Counted from the stretch's first letter, positions 42,438 to 51,360 are shown. The stretch: 64,000 nucleotides of DNA from Micropruina sp. (GCA_016711205.1 JADJTM010000001.1:930001-994000); one strand, 5' to 3'. Program-made: numbers and translations. Notes: generated from the sequence alone by a model not told the origin.

Positions 42438-43238
42438 TCAGTCGCCCTCGGCCCGCTCCAGCGCTCGCATGCGCATGCGGTCGTCCGGCGCGGCATCCGG
42501 TCGTCCAATGGCGCAGCAGTACAACGGCAACTCGCTTTCGACGTCGATGCCGGCCAACACCGCCAGTTCGTCGTCGTAGAACCCGCCGAGGTTCACGCAG
42601 CCCAGCCCCAGCGCCGCCACGGCCAGGTTCAGGTTCTGCATGGTGTGACCGGCTTCCAGCAGCGCATAGCGGTAACCGCGGTCGCCGTACTTGGTCAGGG
42701 ATCGACCGCCCGCGAAGCTGAGCACGGTGATCACGGCCGCCTCCGCGACCCACGGCTGGCCCATGAACAGGTAGGTCAGAAATGCAGCCGGCAACTCGAT
42801 CGACTGCACCCGCTCCAGCCCGTTCGCGGCTGGTACGTAGTGGTACACCCCCGGCTCGAGATTCTCGACCGCACGCACCAGCAGGGTCAGCTCCAGCGGA
42901 TACAGCCCACCCCCGGATGGTGGCGGACGGTCCTGCATGGCCGGCCCGCTGCGCGTACCGATGCCGTACGCCGCCCGCAGCAGCACCGCCACTTCGGCCG
43001 GCGTGAGCGGGTCGGCCAGGAACCGGCGGCACGACACCCGGGCCTGAACCGCGTCCGAGAGCGTGACGGCGGGTAGCTCCGCAGTAGGCAGCGGCGTCCA
43101 GGGCAGCGCGCCGTTCTCGCGGCCGGGCACAACGGGCGGCGACTCTCCCCCGGCGGAGGCGTTGAACAGCCAGCGCGCGGTGCCCCGGTGGAACGTCCAG
43201 GCCAGCGGGACGGCGTCGGCGAAGGTGAACTCGTCCAT
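42438..43238 (-). CDS. SagB-like FMN-dependent azoline dehydrogenase
   Basis: 266 aa, nitroreductase fold of the SagB/ThcOx type, expected to oxidise thiazolines and oxazolines in a modified peptide to thiazoles and oxazoles. Visible: 'QARVSCRRFLADPLTPAEVA', 'PPPSGGGLYPLELTLLV', 'PGVYHYVP', 'YRYALLEAGHTMQNLNLAV' and 'GLGCVNLGGFYDDEL'. The arrangement 'S-C-R-R-F' plus 'PSGGGLYP' is the flavin-binding signature. The gene begins 2 bases after the cyclodehydratase stop in the same operon. Its convergent neighbour is the DEAD-box helicase. Confidence 0.88.
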   Translation of the reverse strand: MDEFTFADAVPLAWTFHRGTARWLFNASAGGESPPVVPGRENGALPWTPLPTAELPAVTLSDAVQARVSCRRFLADPLTPAEVAVLLRAAYGIGTRSGPAMQDRPPPSGGGLYPLELTLLVRAVENLEPGVYHYVPAANGLERVQSIELPAAFLTYLFMGQPWVAEAAVITVLSFAGGRSLTKYGDRGYRYALLEAGHTMQNLNLAVAALGLGCVNLGGFYDDELAVLAGIDVESELPLYCCAIGRPDAAPDDRMRMRALERAEGD

Positions 43239-43240
43239 GA

Positions 43241-45520
43241 TCAGGCCAACGGGTGCGGGTCGGGGTTGAGGTCGGCCGGCCCGGCCGGACGGTCACGCAG
43301 CCCCCAGCGGTGCGGCGCGCTGAACAGCCGCCGGTGCCCGAGCCGGGCCTGGTCGGCGCCGAAGTGGATCGGCTGGAACCCGGGCACGATGCTGCGCACC
43401 ACCCGGACGCCGAGCGCCGCGACATCGTCGGGGGTGACGTCGACGACCAGCACATCGCCCGCGGTCGCGGCGAGCGACGCGACCAGGTCGTCCAGGCTGC
43501 GGCCCCGTTGGGGCGGAGTCGACCAGTCCATCGGTTCGGCGGTGCGCAGGTGCGCCAAACCACGCTCGGCGGCCGCGCGGTCGGAGTACAACAGGTCGTG
43601 ATCGTCGAGATCGACCACCAGCGACGGGTCGGCAACCAGTTCGTCGCGGCGGGAAAGCACCGCGGGATCGCGCAACCGGGCGCGCAGGGCAGGCCGCACC
43701 TGCCCGACCTCCAGCACCGCCGAGCGGGCGGCGCGCAGCGGATCCTGCGAGGCCCCCAGGCCCACCACGACAGCCGGCTCCCCCGCGCTCCAGCCGACGG
43801 CCATCGCGACCACAGCCGTGCAGTCGGTGGGCAGCAGGTGCACGTCGATCCGCACCCCACGCCGGGCGTACAGCCCGGCGATCGTGGCGACGTCCGGATC
43901 GGGAACACTCGCGGCGGCGATCGGACGGGTCTCCAGCCGATGCGCCCACGCGATCAGGAACGCGTCCCGCTCGACCACCTCCAGCACCGCCTGCTCGGTG
44001 GCGAAGGTCGCGTCCGGCCCGGCCGCGAAGCCGCTCGAGGTCGGCTGGAACAGCAGTTCGTGGTGCGGCCACTGGCTGCCGTGCAGGGTGACCGCCTGGT
44101 GCGGCACCCACACCTCGTCGCCGGTGACCAGCGATCGGGCCGGCACCCAATCGAGCGGCATTTGGTCGTGGTAGCGGGCGAAGTGCAGCCGCTCGGCGTC
44201 CTCGGGTGCGTACAGCACGAGTTCGGACGGGTCGAGCGAACGGCCGGGCAGTTCGGCACGGTCGCCGTTGCGGGTGATCGTGGGCACCCAGGTCAGCGCC
44301 GCGTAACGCTCCAGCGCCTCACCCAGCGCGCCGTCACGGGCGGTGCCCACATCAAGGCCCTTGCCGGAGCAGGTGACGAAGGCGTCCTCACCCTGCCCGA
44401 ACAGCACGTTGGCGAGCTGGGCACGCACCACCAGCGGCTGGGACGGTTCCTCGGCCGGCTTGGGTACCTGATCGAGATAGCGGATCAGTCCGCACAACTC
44501 GCTGACCGTGCGCTGCCGGATCGCGTCGAAGTCGGTGCGATGCGGCTCATCCACCGGATCCGCGGCCGACACCGGCCGCCGGGCTCTTTTTCGGCAGGCG
44601 GGGCAATCGGGTCGCGGAAGCACCGGGTGCAGCTGCCGGGTGGCTCCGAACTGATCAAGCACCGCCACGCGTCCGGGCAGTTCGGGCTGCAGCGCTGAGG
44701 TGGTCAGCGCCAGCACCTCGCGCGCGACCATTGCGCTGACGGCCTCGGTCAGCCCGGGCAACAGCGGTCGCTGCAGCGGGCGACGTCCGGCATCGAGTGC
44801 CTCTTCGCGCGCCATGGCCAACTCGAAGTCATCGGCGCAGGCCAGGGCGCGCATGCGCCAGCACAGGTAGCAGGGCCCCTCACCGGGCAGCACCAGCGGA
44901 CCCACGTAGGCGAACGATCCTTCGAGCGTTGCGTACAGCGCGGGCACCGACGCGTCCAGGCAGGCCCGGTTCACCCACGATCGCAGCGCCGACCAGCCGG
45001 TGTCCACCAGGCACACCACCAGGTCACGGCCGGCCACCAAGGCGGGCAGGTCCGCCCGCTGCAGGCCGGCGGGATCGACCCGCTCCATGGACGTGATGCC
45101 GGCTGAGGTCACGATCGAGGTGAGCGCGGCCGTCCCCTCGGCGGCGCCCACCAGCAGCAGCCGGACGGACGCCAGCCGCGCTGCGAGCGCCGCACGCGTC
45201 GCGACGTCGGTGCTGAGCAGCCCCAGCCAGTCGGGAACCGTGCCGGCGTCCGGGCTCTCGATCAGCATGCCGGCCTCGATCAGCCGGTCGAGCAGGCGCT
45301 CGACCTCGGCGGACGGAAGGTCGGCGAGGCCGCTGAGTAGGTCGCCGCGCGCCGGCCGTTCTTCCAGTCGGGGCAGGATTCGGTCCCGCACGGCGACCGC
45401 GACCCCACCCTCCAACCGCATCATGCCGGCGGGGCTGGCCAGGATCAGATCCGCCCCTTCGGCGAAGACCTCCAGCCCGGCGGCCGTGCCCAAGCGCCGG
45501 CTGGGGGCGTGTGTCGTCAC
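43241..45520 (-). CDS. TOMM cyclodehydratase: fused E1-like leader-binding and YcaO protein
   Basis: 759 aa from a GTG 6 bases after the precursor stop. N-terminal ~330 residues: E1-like/ocin-ThiF domain with a RiPP-recognition N-terminus ('MMRLEGGVAVAVRDRILPRL') and a zinc-binding Cys tetrad ('GPCYLCWRM' and 'RPDCPACRK'). C-terminal ~400 residues: YcaO domain with 'GKGLDVGTARDGALGEALER' and 'ATEQAVLEVVERDAFLIAWA' ATP/Mg-binding segments and a proline-rich end 'NPDPHPLA', the C-terminal feature of active TOMM YcaO enzymes. It should bind the adjacent precursor leader and cyclodehydrate Cys/Ser/Thr to azolines. The fusion is the class found in single-protein cyclodehydratases. Confidence 0.9.
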   Translation of the reverse strand: MTTHAPSRRLGTAAGLEVFAEGADLILASPAGMMRLEGGVAVAVRDRILPRLEERPARGDLLSGLADLPSAEVERLLDRLIEAGMLIESPDAGTVPDWLGLLSTDVATRAALAARLASVRLLLVGAAEGTAALTSIVTSAGITSMERVDPAGLQRADLPALVAGRDLVVCLVDTGWSALRSWVNRACLDASVPALYATLEGSFAYVGPLVLPGEGPCYLCWRMRALACADDFELAMAREEALDAGRRPLQRPLLPGLTEAVSAMVAREVLALTTSALQPELPGRVAVLDQFGATRQLHPVLPRPDCPACRKRARRPVSAADPVDEPHRTDFDAIRQRTVSELCGLIRYLDQVPKPAEEPSQPLVVRAQLANVLFGQGEDAFVTCSGKGLDVGTARDGALGEALERYAALTWVPTITRNGDRAELPGRSLDPSELVLYAPEDAERLHFARYHDQMPLDWVPARSLVTGDEVWVPHQAVTLHGSQWPHHELLFQPTSSGFAAGPDATFATEQAVLEVVERDAFLIAWAHRLETRPIAAASVPDPDVATIAGLYARRGVRIDVHLLPTDCTAVVAMAVGWSAGEPAVVVGLGASQDPLRAARSAVLEVGQVRPALRARLRDPAVLSRRDELVADPSLVVDLDDHDLLYSDRAAAERGLAHLRTAEPMDWSTPPQRGRSLDDLVASLAATAGDVLVVDVTPDDVAALGVRVVRSIVPGFQPIHFGADQARLGHRRLFSAPHRWGLRDRPAGPADLNPDPHPLA

Positions 45521-45526
45521 CTGCGC

Positions 45527-45835
45527 TCAGCCGCCCAGGCCCTCGAAGCGCTGCAGCCCCCCGGTGGTGAATGGGCCGCTGTTGCACGGGCCGCAGGTGC
45601 ATTCTCTGATGCACGGCACCCAGCACGTGCGACACACCGAGCACACGGTGCACAGCCGTGGCCGGAAGCAGTCGTTGATGCCGCAGAAATCGCCGGTGTC
45701 GGCCATCGCCGACGACACCTTCTTGAACGCAGTGAGTTCTTCGTCGGTGAACTGTGGTGCGGCACTGCTGGCGATCTGCTTCTCGAGACTCTCCAGACGG
45801 CCCTTCAGTTCGTCGAACTCTTCCTGACTCGGCAT
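45527..45835 (-). CDS. Candidate TOMM precursor peptide, Cys-rich core
   Basis: 102 aa, with GGAGG 4 bases before the ATG. The leader (about 1-49) is charged and helical: 'MPSQEEFDELKGRLESLEKQ', then 'PQFTDEELTAFKKVSSAMAD'. The core (about 50-93) has ten cysteines at 51, 56, 62, 65, 68, 71, 75, 79, 81 and 84, including four spaced every third residue ('CTVCSVCRTC') and 'CTCGPC', with several Ser/Thr. The tail 'LQRFEGLGG' could be removed. It lies immediately upstream of the cyclodehydratase and dehydrogenase genes in one operon, which is the main reason to call it a substrate. I do not recognise the peptide family. Confidence 0.8.
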   Translation of the reverse strand: MPSQEEFDELKGRLESLEKQIASSAAPQFTDEELTAFKKVSSAMADTGDFCGINDCFRPRLCTVCSVCRTCWVPCIRECTCGPCNSGPFTTGGLQRFEGLGG

Positions 45836-46030
45836 GATGCCTCCGATCCGCGGGCGCGGCCCCTCCGCGCGCCGCTGGGCGGGCGAACTTCGTCCGGGAT
45901 CAGCGTGGGCTCGAACCGCCGGCCGCACAAGTGTCAGAAATGCTTAGCCGGGCCGCGGTGGATGGTTGACCGGTCCGGCCGCGCCCAGCAGGATCGGGAG
46001 TGAACAGAAGGCTATTGGAGGCAATCGCAC

Positions 46031-47113
46031 ATGCAACAGGTCAAGGGCGTCATCGCGCGCACCAAGGGCGCACCGGTGGAGCTGGTCACGATCAACGTGC
46101 CCGACCCCGGCCTCGGCGAGGCGGTGGTGCGCATTCAGGCCTGCGGCGTCTGCCACACCGACCTGCACTACCGCGAGGGGGGCATCGGTGACGACTACCC
46201 CTACCTGCTCGGCCACGAGGCGGCCGGCATCGTCGAGGCAGTCGGTGCCGAGGTGCACGACCTCGCCCCGGGCGACTTCGTGATCCTCAACTGGCGCGCC
46301 GTCTGCGGCGACTGCCGGGCCTGTCGCCGCGGACGTCCGTGGTATTGCTTCGCCACCCACAACGCCACGCAGAAGATGACTCTCGAGGACGGCACTGAAC
46401 TCTCCCCCGCCCTCGGCATCGGCGCCTTCATCGACAAGACTCTGGTGGCCGCCGGGCAATGCACGAAGGTCGACCCCTCCGCCCGTCCGGCGGCGGCGGG
46501 GCTACTGGGTTGCGGGGTGATGGCAGGGCTCGGCGCCGCGATCAACACCGGCAACGTGCAACGCGGCGACTCGGTGGCCGTGATCGGCTGCGGCGGCGTC
46601 GGCTCGGCGGCCGTCGCCGGCGCGCGGCTGGCCAACGCGGCCCGCATCATCGCCGTCGACATCGACGACCGCAAGCTCAGTAAGGCCCTCGAACTTGGCG
46701 CAACCCACACCGTGAACTCGCGCGAGCGGGACGCCGTCGAAGCGATCCAGGCGCTCACCGGCGGCTTCGGCGCCGACGTGGTGATCGACGCGGTGGGGCG
46801 TCCGGAGACCTGGAAGCAGGCCTTCTACGGCCGCGACCTGGCCGGCACGGTGGTGCTGGTGGGGGTCCCGACGCCCACCATGCAACTCGACCTTCCGCTG
46901 CTCGATGTCTTCGGCCGCGGCGGATCGCTCAAGTCGTCGTGGTACGGCGACTGCCTGCCGAGCCGGGATTTCCCGATGCTGATCGACCTGTATCGGCAGG
47001 GCCGGCTACCGCTGGACGCCTTCGTCACCGAAGAGATCGGCATCGACGACATCGAGGCGGCGTTCGACAAGATGCACGGCGGCGACGTGCTGCGCTCGGT
47101 GGTGGTGTTCTGA
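46031..47113 (+). CDS. mscR: S-(hydroxymethyl)mycothiol dehydrogenase
   Basis: 360 aa zinc-dependent class III-like alcohol dehydrogenase that oxidises the formaldehyde-mycothiol adduct (and may reduce S-nitrosomycothiol). Catalytic zinc ligand in 'ACGVCHTDLHYREGG', glutamate in 'LLGHEAAGIVEAVG', structural zinc cysteines in 'AVCGDCRACRRGRPWYC', NAD-binding 'VAVIGCGGVGSAAVAGARLA'. Strong GGAGG 9 bases before ATG. The next gene overlaps (TGATG), an arrangement also known in mycobacteria. It is divergent from the TOMM operon across about 195 bases that must hold both promoters. Confidence 0.92.
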   Translation: MQQVKGVIARTKGAPVELVTINVPDPGLGEAVVRIQACGVCHTDLHYREGGIGDDYPYLLGHEAAGIVEAVGAEVHDLAPGDFVILNWRAVCGDCRACRRGRPWYCFATHNATQKMTLEDGTELSPALGIGAFIDKTLVAAGQCTKVDPSARPAAAGLLGCGVMAGLGAAINTGNVQRGDSVAVIGCGGVGSAAVAGARLANAARIIAVDIDDRKLSKALELGATHTVNSRERDAVEAIQALTGGFGADVVIDAVGRPETWKQAFYGRDLAGTVVLVGVPTPTMQLDLPLLDVFGRGGSLKSSWYGDCLPSRDFPMLIDLYRQGRLPLDAFVTEEIGIDDIEAAFDKMHGGDVLRSVVVF

Positions 47114-47724
47114 TGACCGCCCGGATCGACCATGCCGTCACGTCCGGCACCTTCTCGCTGGACGGGCAGACCTTCGACGTCGACAACAACGTGTGGGTGA
47201 TCGGTGACAAACGCGAGTGCATCGTCATCGACGCGCCGCACGACCTGGCGGCCATCGTCCGACTGATCGACGGACGCAACGTCAAGGCCGTCGTCTGCAC
47301 GCACGCACACGACGACCATGTGCGCTGGGCACCCGCACTCGGCAGGGTGACGCAGGCTCCGGTGCTGCTGCACCCGGCTGACCTCCCGGTGTGGAACCTC
47401 ACCCACAACACTCCGCCCGACGGCGAGCTGTTCGACGGCGAGACCATCGCCATCGGGGGCGAGACGCTGCGCGTGCTGCACACCCCCGGCCACGCACCCG
47501 GCGCCGTCTGCCTGTACGTGCCGGGGCTCGACACTGTGTTCACCGGCGACACCCTGTTCAACGGCGGCCCGGGCGCGACCGGGCGCAGCTTCAGCGACCG
47601 CGACACCCTGGTGGCCTCGATCCGGGCCAAGCTCTTCAAGCTGCCGGACGAGACGGTGGTGAAGACCGGTCACGGTGACGACACCACCATCGGTGCCGAG
47701 AAGGCGGCGCTGGGCACGCAGTAG
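47113..47724 (+). CDS. Metallo-beta-lactamase-fold hydrolase paired with mscR
   Basis: 203 aa, complete MBL fold of the glyoxalase II type: 'NNVWVIGDKRECIVIDAPHD', the H-x-H-x-D-H metal site 'THAHDDHVRW', 'VLHTPGHAPGAVCLYVPG', 'VFTGDTLFNGGPG' and a late His in 'VVKTGHGDDTTIG'. It overlaps mscR by 1 base, so it is cotranslated. It probably hydrolyses the S-formylmycothiol product or a related thioester; that substrate is an inference from the pairing. Confidence 0.85.
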   Translation: MTARIDHAVTSGTFSLDGQTFDVDNNVWVIGDKRECIVIDAPHDLAAIVRLIDGRNVKAVVCTHAHDDHVRWAPALGRVTQAPVLLHPADLPVWNLTHNTPPDGELFDGETIAIGGETLRVLHTPGHAPGAVCLYVPGLDTVFTGDTLFNGGPGATGRSFSDRDTLVASIRAKLFKLPDETVVKTGHGDDTTIGAEKAALGTQ

Positions 47725-47777
47725 TGCGGACGCCCGGTGCGACCGTAGCCCGGTGCCTGCGACCGGCGGCCGCCGGA

Positions 47778-48767
47778 TCAGCTCTCGGGCTTCGCCTCCC
47801 GGGCTCGCTTGCGGCGTTTGCCCTCGTGCATCGCCGCCACGCGGGCGATGGGAATCGTGTGGCCCTGGGCGACGATCGCGTCCGGCACCCGCTGAGGTTC
47901 GGGCAGAATCGCGTCCCAGGGGTCGTCGCCACTCCACATCCGCGGCACGGAGGTGACGGTGAAGTCGGACGGGGCCACGTCGTCCAGTACCGCCCACGGC
48001 ACCGGATACGAGACGGGTGTGCCCGGCCGGATGCGAGGGCTGAACACGCAGGCCAGTGAGCCGCCGCCGGCGCGGGTGGAGTCGACGAACACCCGTCCAC
48101 CCCGATCGGCTTTGAGGAAAGCGGTGGTGGCGATGCCCGGATCGAGGGCCTCGGTGCGCGCGGCCAGCGCTCGGGTGGCTGCGGCGGCGTCCGGCAGGTC
48201 GAGGTCGCGCACGGGCACCACGACGTGCAGTCCCTTCGAGCCGGACGTCTTCACAGCGCCCCGCAACCCCGCAGCGGCCAGGGCGGCGTGCACCAGGTGC
48301 GCCACCGCGACGACCGCCGAGAAGTCACTGCCCTCGGGCGGGTCGAGGTCGAGCACCAGGTCGGTGACCCGGCCCCCGAGCACGTCCGTGGTGTCACCGA
48401 ACCTCGGCACCATCAGCGTCGGGTGGTACTCGACCGCTCGCTGGTTGCCGAACCACAGCAACGTGCGAAGGTCGTTGCACAAGGGGTAACGAATCTCACG
48501 ATGGCCCGCCTCTGACCACACCGGCACCCACCGGACGAACGCGGGCGCGTAGCCGGGCAGGTTCTTCTGCATGAACGGGGCCTGACCCGGCCGCACCCGC
48601 ATCACCGACAGCGGACGGTCGGTCAGTTCGCGCAGCATCGGAGCGGAGACCGCTTCGAGGTAGTCGATGAGGTCGCGCTTGGACGCCTGCGCATCGGCGA
48701 AGAGCGGCTGGTCGAGGTTGGTCAACTCGACGCCGTGCTGGCTTTCGCTCTGGGTGGCCTGCGGCAT
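47778..48767 (-). CDS. LigD-type DNA primase/polymerase domain protein (NHEJ)
   Basis: 329 aa stand-alone archaeo-eukaryotic primase-like polymerase domain, as in LigD PolDom/PrimC. Features: 'LTNLDQPLFADAQASKRDLI' start typical for the family, 'PFMQKNLP', catalytic D-x-D in 'LVLDLDPPEGSDF', 'TSGSKGLHVVVPV' and a Lys/Arg-rich C-terminal tail. It should fill and extend ends during Ku-dependent non-homologous end joining. The Ku gene lies about 11 kb away in this window; no LigD ligase domain is attached or nearby. Confidence 0.88.
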   Translation of the reverse strand: MPQATQSESQHGVELTNLDQPLFADAQASKRDLIDYLEAVSAPMLRELTDRPLSVMRVRPGQAPFMQKNLPGYAPAFVRWVPVWSEAGHREIRYPLCNDLRTLLWFGNQRAVEYHPTLMVPRFGDTTDVLGGRVTDLVLDLDPPEGSDFSAVVAVAHLVHAALAAAGLRGAVKTSGSKGLHVVVPVRDLDLPDAAAATRALAARTEALDPGIATTAFLKADRGGRVFVDSTRAGGGSLACVFSPRIRPGTPVSYPVPWAVLDDVAPSDFTVTSVPRMWSGDDPWDAILPEPQRVPDAIVAQGHTIPIARVAAMHEGKRRKRAREAKPES

Positions 48768-48928
48768 CGGCCCACTGTGTCACACAGGCGAGATCATGGG
48801 CAGGGACCCGGTAGGCCAGCCGGGCCGCACCGGCGAGCGGTCAGAGCATGAGAATCGGGTCAACGGCGGAATTGAGCGCGGGGGCGGACCGCTCAGCGAC
48901 CGCCCCCGCAGGGATCACCGAACGAAGC

Positions 48929-49144
48929 TCACTCCGTGCCGATCGCCTTGTCGATCTGATCGCGGACCTCGTCGACCTTGCCGTCGTACTCGTCGGGCGC
49001 GACCTGCTTGACGAACTCTGCGGCGGTGTCCAGCGCGGAGTCGCTGACCGTCTCGGCCTGGTCGCCGTGCAGCACCTCGTCGAGTTGCTCCTTGTTCTCA
49101 TCCAGGAACTGCTTGCCCTTCTCAACCAGCTCTTCGATGCCCAT
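48929..49144 (-). CDS. Small acidic protein, Rv0909/MT0933-like antitoxin family
   Basis: 71 aa, Asp/Glu/Lys-rich and helical: 'MGIEELVEKGKQFLDENKEQ' then 'DTAAEFVKQVAPDEYDGKVD'. This matches the small actinobacterial family annotated as MT0933-like antitoxin, although those proteins are often found without a toxin, as here. GGAGG precedes the ATG. It is monocistronic, and the antitoxin role is only a family label. Confidence 0.7.
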   Translation of the reverse strand: MGIEELVEKGKQFLDENKEQLDEVLHGDQAETVSDSALDTAAEFVKQVAPDEYDGKVDEVRDQIDKAIGTE

Positions 49145-49242
49145 CTGATCCTCCCTTGGTCACGCCGCAGGTGCGGCTGGAAGCATTCTTCCGCGAGATG
49201 ACGCCAAATGTTGGCTAAACGTTGACGAAACTGGCTTGAGCC

Positions 49243-50358
49243 TCAATAGACCATACCCATCGCTTGGCGCACCTCGTCCAAAGTCACCTCCGCGATCGCG
49301 TTGGCGCGCGCGTTGCCCTCGCGCAGCACGTCCAGGAGGTGACGCTGATCGGCGATCAACTCGGCCCTGCGCGCACGGATCGGCTCGAAGAAGCCGTTCA
49401 CCGCCTCGGTCACCACTCGCTTGAGTCCGCCACCGCCACCGTCCCCGATCTCGTCGGCGATGGCGACCGGATCGCCGTCGGTGCACAGCGCGGCCAGCAT
49501 CAGCAGGTTCGCCACCTCGGGACGATTGACCGGGTCGTAGGTGATCTGCCGGTCGGAGTCGGTGACCGCCTTCTTGATCAGCTTCGCGGTGAGGTCCGCG
49601 CTCATGCCGATCTCGATCACGTTGCCCTTCGATTTGCTCATCTTGGTGCCGTCCAGGCCGAGCACGGTGGGCGCCTGGCTGAGCAGCGCCTCGGCCTGCG
49701 GAAACACCGGCTGGGCAGGGTTGGCCCGTCCGTACCGCTCATCGAAGCGGCGGGCCACCACCCGAGTCTGTTCCAGATGCGGCAATTGGTCCTTGCCGAC
49801 CGGCACCAGGTTGGCCTTGCAGAACAGAATGTCGGCGGCCTGATGCACCGGGTAGGTGAGCAGCAGCCCCGACATCGGACGGTCGCCGGTCGCCTCGAGC
49901 TCGGCCTTGACCGTGGGGTTGCGGCGCAGTTCCGCATCGGTGACCAGCGACAGGAACGGCAGCAGCAGCTGGTTCAGGGCCGGCACGGCCGAATGCGCAT
50001 AGATGGTGCTGCGGCTGGGGTCGACGCCGATCGCCAGGTAGTCGGCGACCATGCTGATCGCCCGCTCGCGGATCGGGCCGGTGCCGTCCCGGTCGGTGAT
50101 CACCTGGTAGTCGGCGATCAGGATGATGGTGTCGACGCCGGCGTCCTGCAGCCGCACCCGGTTGGCCAGCGAACCGAAATAGTGGCCGATGTGCAGCGCA
50201 CCGGTCGGCCGGTCGCCGGTCATGATGCGGAACCCGGAGGGGTCCGTGGCGATCTGGCGCTCGATCTCGGCACTGCGCGCCTCGGTGCGGCGCAGGGACG
50301 CGTCCGAGGTGGAGGCGGCGAGGTCGTCGCCGGCGTCGTCCAGAGCTGCTTGGGTCAT
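49243..50358 (-). CDS. trpS: Tryptophanyl-tRNA synthetase
   Basis: About 371 aa class I aminoacyl-tRNA synthetase from ATG 50358 ('MTQAALDDAGDDL'). HIGH-type motif in 'RPTGALHIGHYFGSL', KMSKS motif in 'LDGTKMSKSKGN', and 'MSGLLLTYPVHQAADILFC' in the Trp-binding region. The N-terminal ~30 residues before 'SAEIERQIATDP' are variable. A short upstream open frame with one Trp codon and a perfect hairpin lie in the leader, so attenuation-like control is conceivable. Confidence 0.94.
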   Translation of the reverse strand: MTQAALDDAGDDLAASTSDASLRRTEARSAEIERQIATDPSGFRIMTGDRPTGALHIGHYFGSLANRVRLQDAGVDTIILIADYQVITDRDGTGPIRERAISMVADYLAIGVDPSRSTIYAHSAVPALNQLLLPFLSLVTDAELRRNPTVKAELEATGDRPMSGLLLTYPVHQAADILFCKANLVPVGKDQLPHLEQTRVVARRFDERYGRANPAQPVFPQAEALLSQAPTVLGLDGTKMSKSKGNVIEIGMSADLTAKLIKKAVTDSDRQITYDPVNRPEVANLLMLAALCTDGDPVAIADEIGDGGGGGLKRVVTEAVNGFFEPIRARRAELIADQRHLLDVLREGNARANAIAEVTLDEVRQAMGMVY

Positions 50359-50392
50359 CTCACTCGGTTCGTTCGATTGCGGACATGCAGAA

Positions 50393-50469
50393 GGGCCGTC
50401 ACGACGGACGGCCCCGGATCGGTGCAACGAGGCGCGTCAGCGGCTGCGCCAGCCAGCGGGTCGATGCAT
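50393..50469 (-). promoter_or_regulatory. Possible trpS leader: short Trp-containing ORF followed by a hairpin
   Basis: On the minus strand ATG 50469 opens a 10-codon frame, MHRPAGWRSR, with one Trp codon. It is followed 22 bases later by a perfect 8-base stem GGGCCGTC/GACGGCCC with a 6-base loop (50393-50414). No T tract follows the hairpin, so if it regulates it is not a simple Rho-independent attenuator. The trpS ATG is 34 bases downstream of the hairpin. The rest of the gap to the Excalibur gene shows nothing definite. Confidence 0.35.
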
Positions 50470-50700
50470 GGCACGACCCTATCACCGCGCGATTGGACGG
50501 GCTGTGGTGCTTCAGCGTCCTACCCGCCGACGTCGAACACAGCCGCGAAGGCGTCCAGACCCGTTGGCGGAGGGCGGCGATCGTGCTGGGTGCTGCGTGT
50601 TGGGGGCGTCAGCATCGCGAGTCACCCGCCCGGGGGACCGATGCAGATGGCGGCGCCACGCGCGTCCATCTACCCTGGAGGTGTTCGATTTCGATATCCG

Positions 50701-51057
50701 ATGAATAGGGAGTACGCAGCTGTGCGCAAGGTAGTTCTGGGCCTGTCCGCCGTCGCCATCACGGGGGCCATGCTGCCCCTGGCCACGCCTGCCGCCGGAG
50801 CCGCGGCCCCGTCGGCCAACCTCGCGTCGGCCGCCGTCGCCGTGCCGCAGAAGGCGACCGCCAAGTACAAGTTCAAGAACTGCACGGCGCTCAACAAGAC
50901 GTACAAGCACGGTGTGGGCAAGAGCGGCGCGAAGGACAAGACCAGCGGCAAGCGGGTGACGAACTTCAAGAAGTCCACCTCGCTGTACAAGAAGGTCATC
51001 GGATACAAGAAGGGCCTGGACCGCGACAAGGACGGCATCGCCTGCGAGAAGCGCTGA
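50701..51057 (+). CDS. Secreted Excalibur calcium-binding domain protein
   Basis: 118 aa. Signal peptide: 'VRKVVLGLSAVAITGAMLPL' followed by an Ala-rich cleavage region near 'AAGAAA'. The mature part is strongly Lys-rich ('KYKFKNCTALNKTYKHGVGK') and ends in the Excalibur motif 'YKKGLDRDKDGIACEKR', with the DxDxDGxxCE loop and a partner Cys in 'FKNCTALN'. It is an exported small protein of unknown role. ATG 50701 or GTG 50722 could be used. Gene stands alone. Confidence 0.88.
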   Translation: MNREYAAVRKVVLGLSAVAITGAMLPLATPAAGAAAPSANLASAAVAVPQKATAKYKFKNCTALNKTYKHGVGKSGAKDKTSGKRVTNFKKSTSLYKKVIGYKKGLDRDKDGIACEKR

Positions 51058-51323
51058 GCACGCTGCACCCTTCTCGACAACGGTGCACGCTTTCACCTTC
51101 GGTGCCTGGTTTCGCGTCCTGACGCGAAAGTCCGTAGCCAGGGCGAAAGCGCGTACCGATGCGGAGATCGGTGAGCAGCAGGCAAACCATCACGCCGCCC
51201 ACCACGCGTTGGACGCGGTCGAAGGACTAGGCGCATTCCAGCCACGGGCAGTTTGCCCACGGAACAAGCGATTGTCGGCACTTCTGCGGACTTCGCGCTC
51301 TGGCACATCCACCAGTTGACATT

Positions 51324-51352
51324 GAGGGCGACGAGCGACTGCCGTCGCCCTC
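51324..51352 (-). terminator. Hairpin terminator after the PHP phosphatase gene
   Basis: GAGGGCGACG pairs perfectly with CGTCGCCCTC around a 9-base loop, 8 bases past the stop of the minus-strand PHP gene. It could also serve the plus strand. The remaining ~265 bases back to the Excalibur gene contain no recognised gene. Confidence 0.6.
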
Positions 51353-51360
51353 GATGCGTG

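Noticed and set aside
42427..43908. A 493-codon minus-strand frame overlapping the dehydrogenase and cyclodehydratase genes
   Set aside because: It overlaps two genes with clear catalytic motifs in other frames and has Arg/Cys/Trp-rich nonsense composition.
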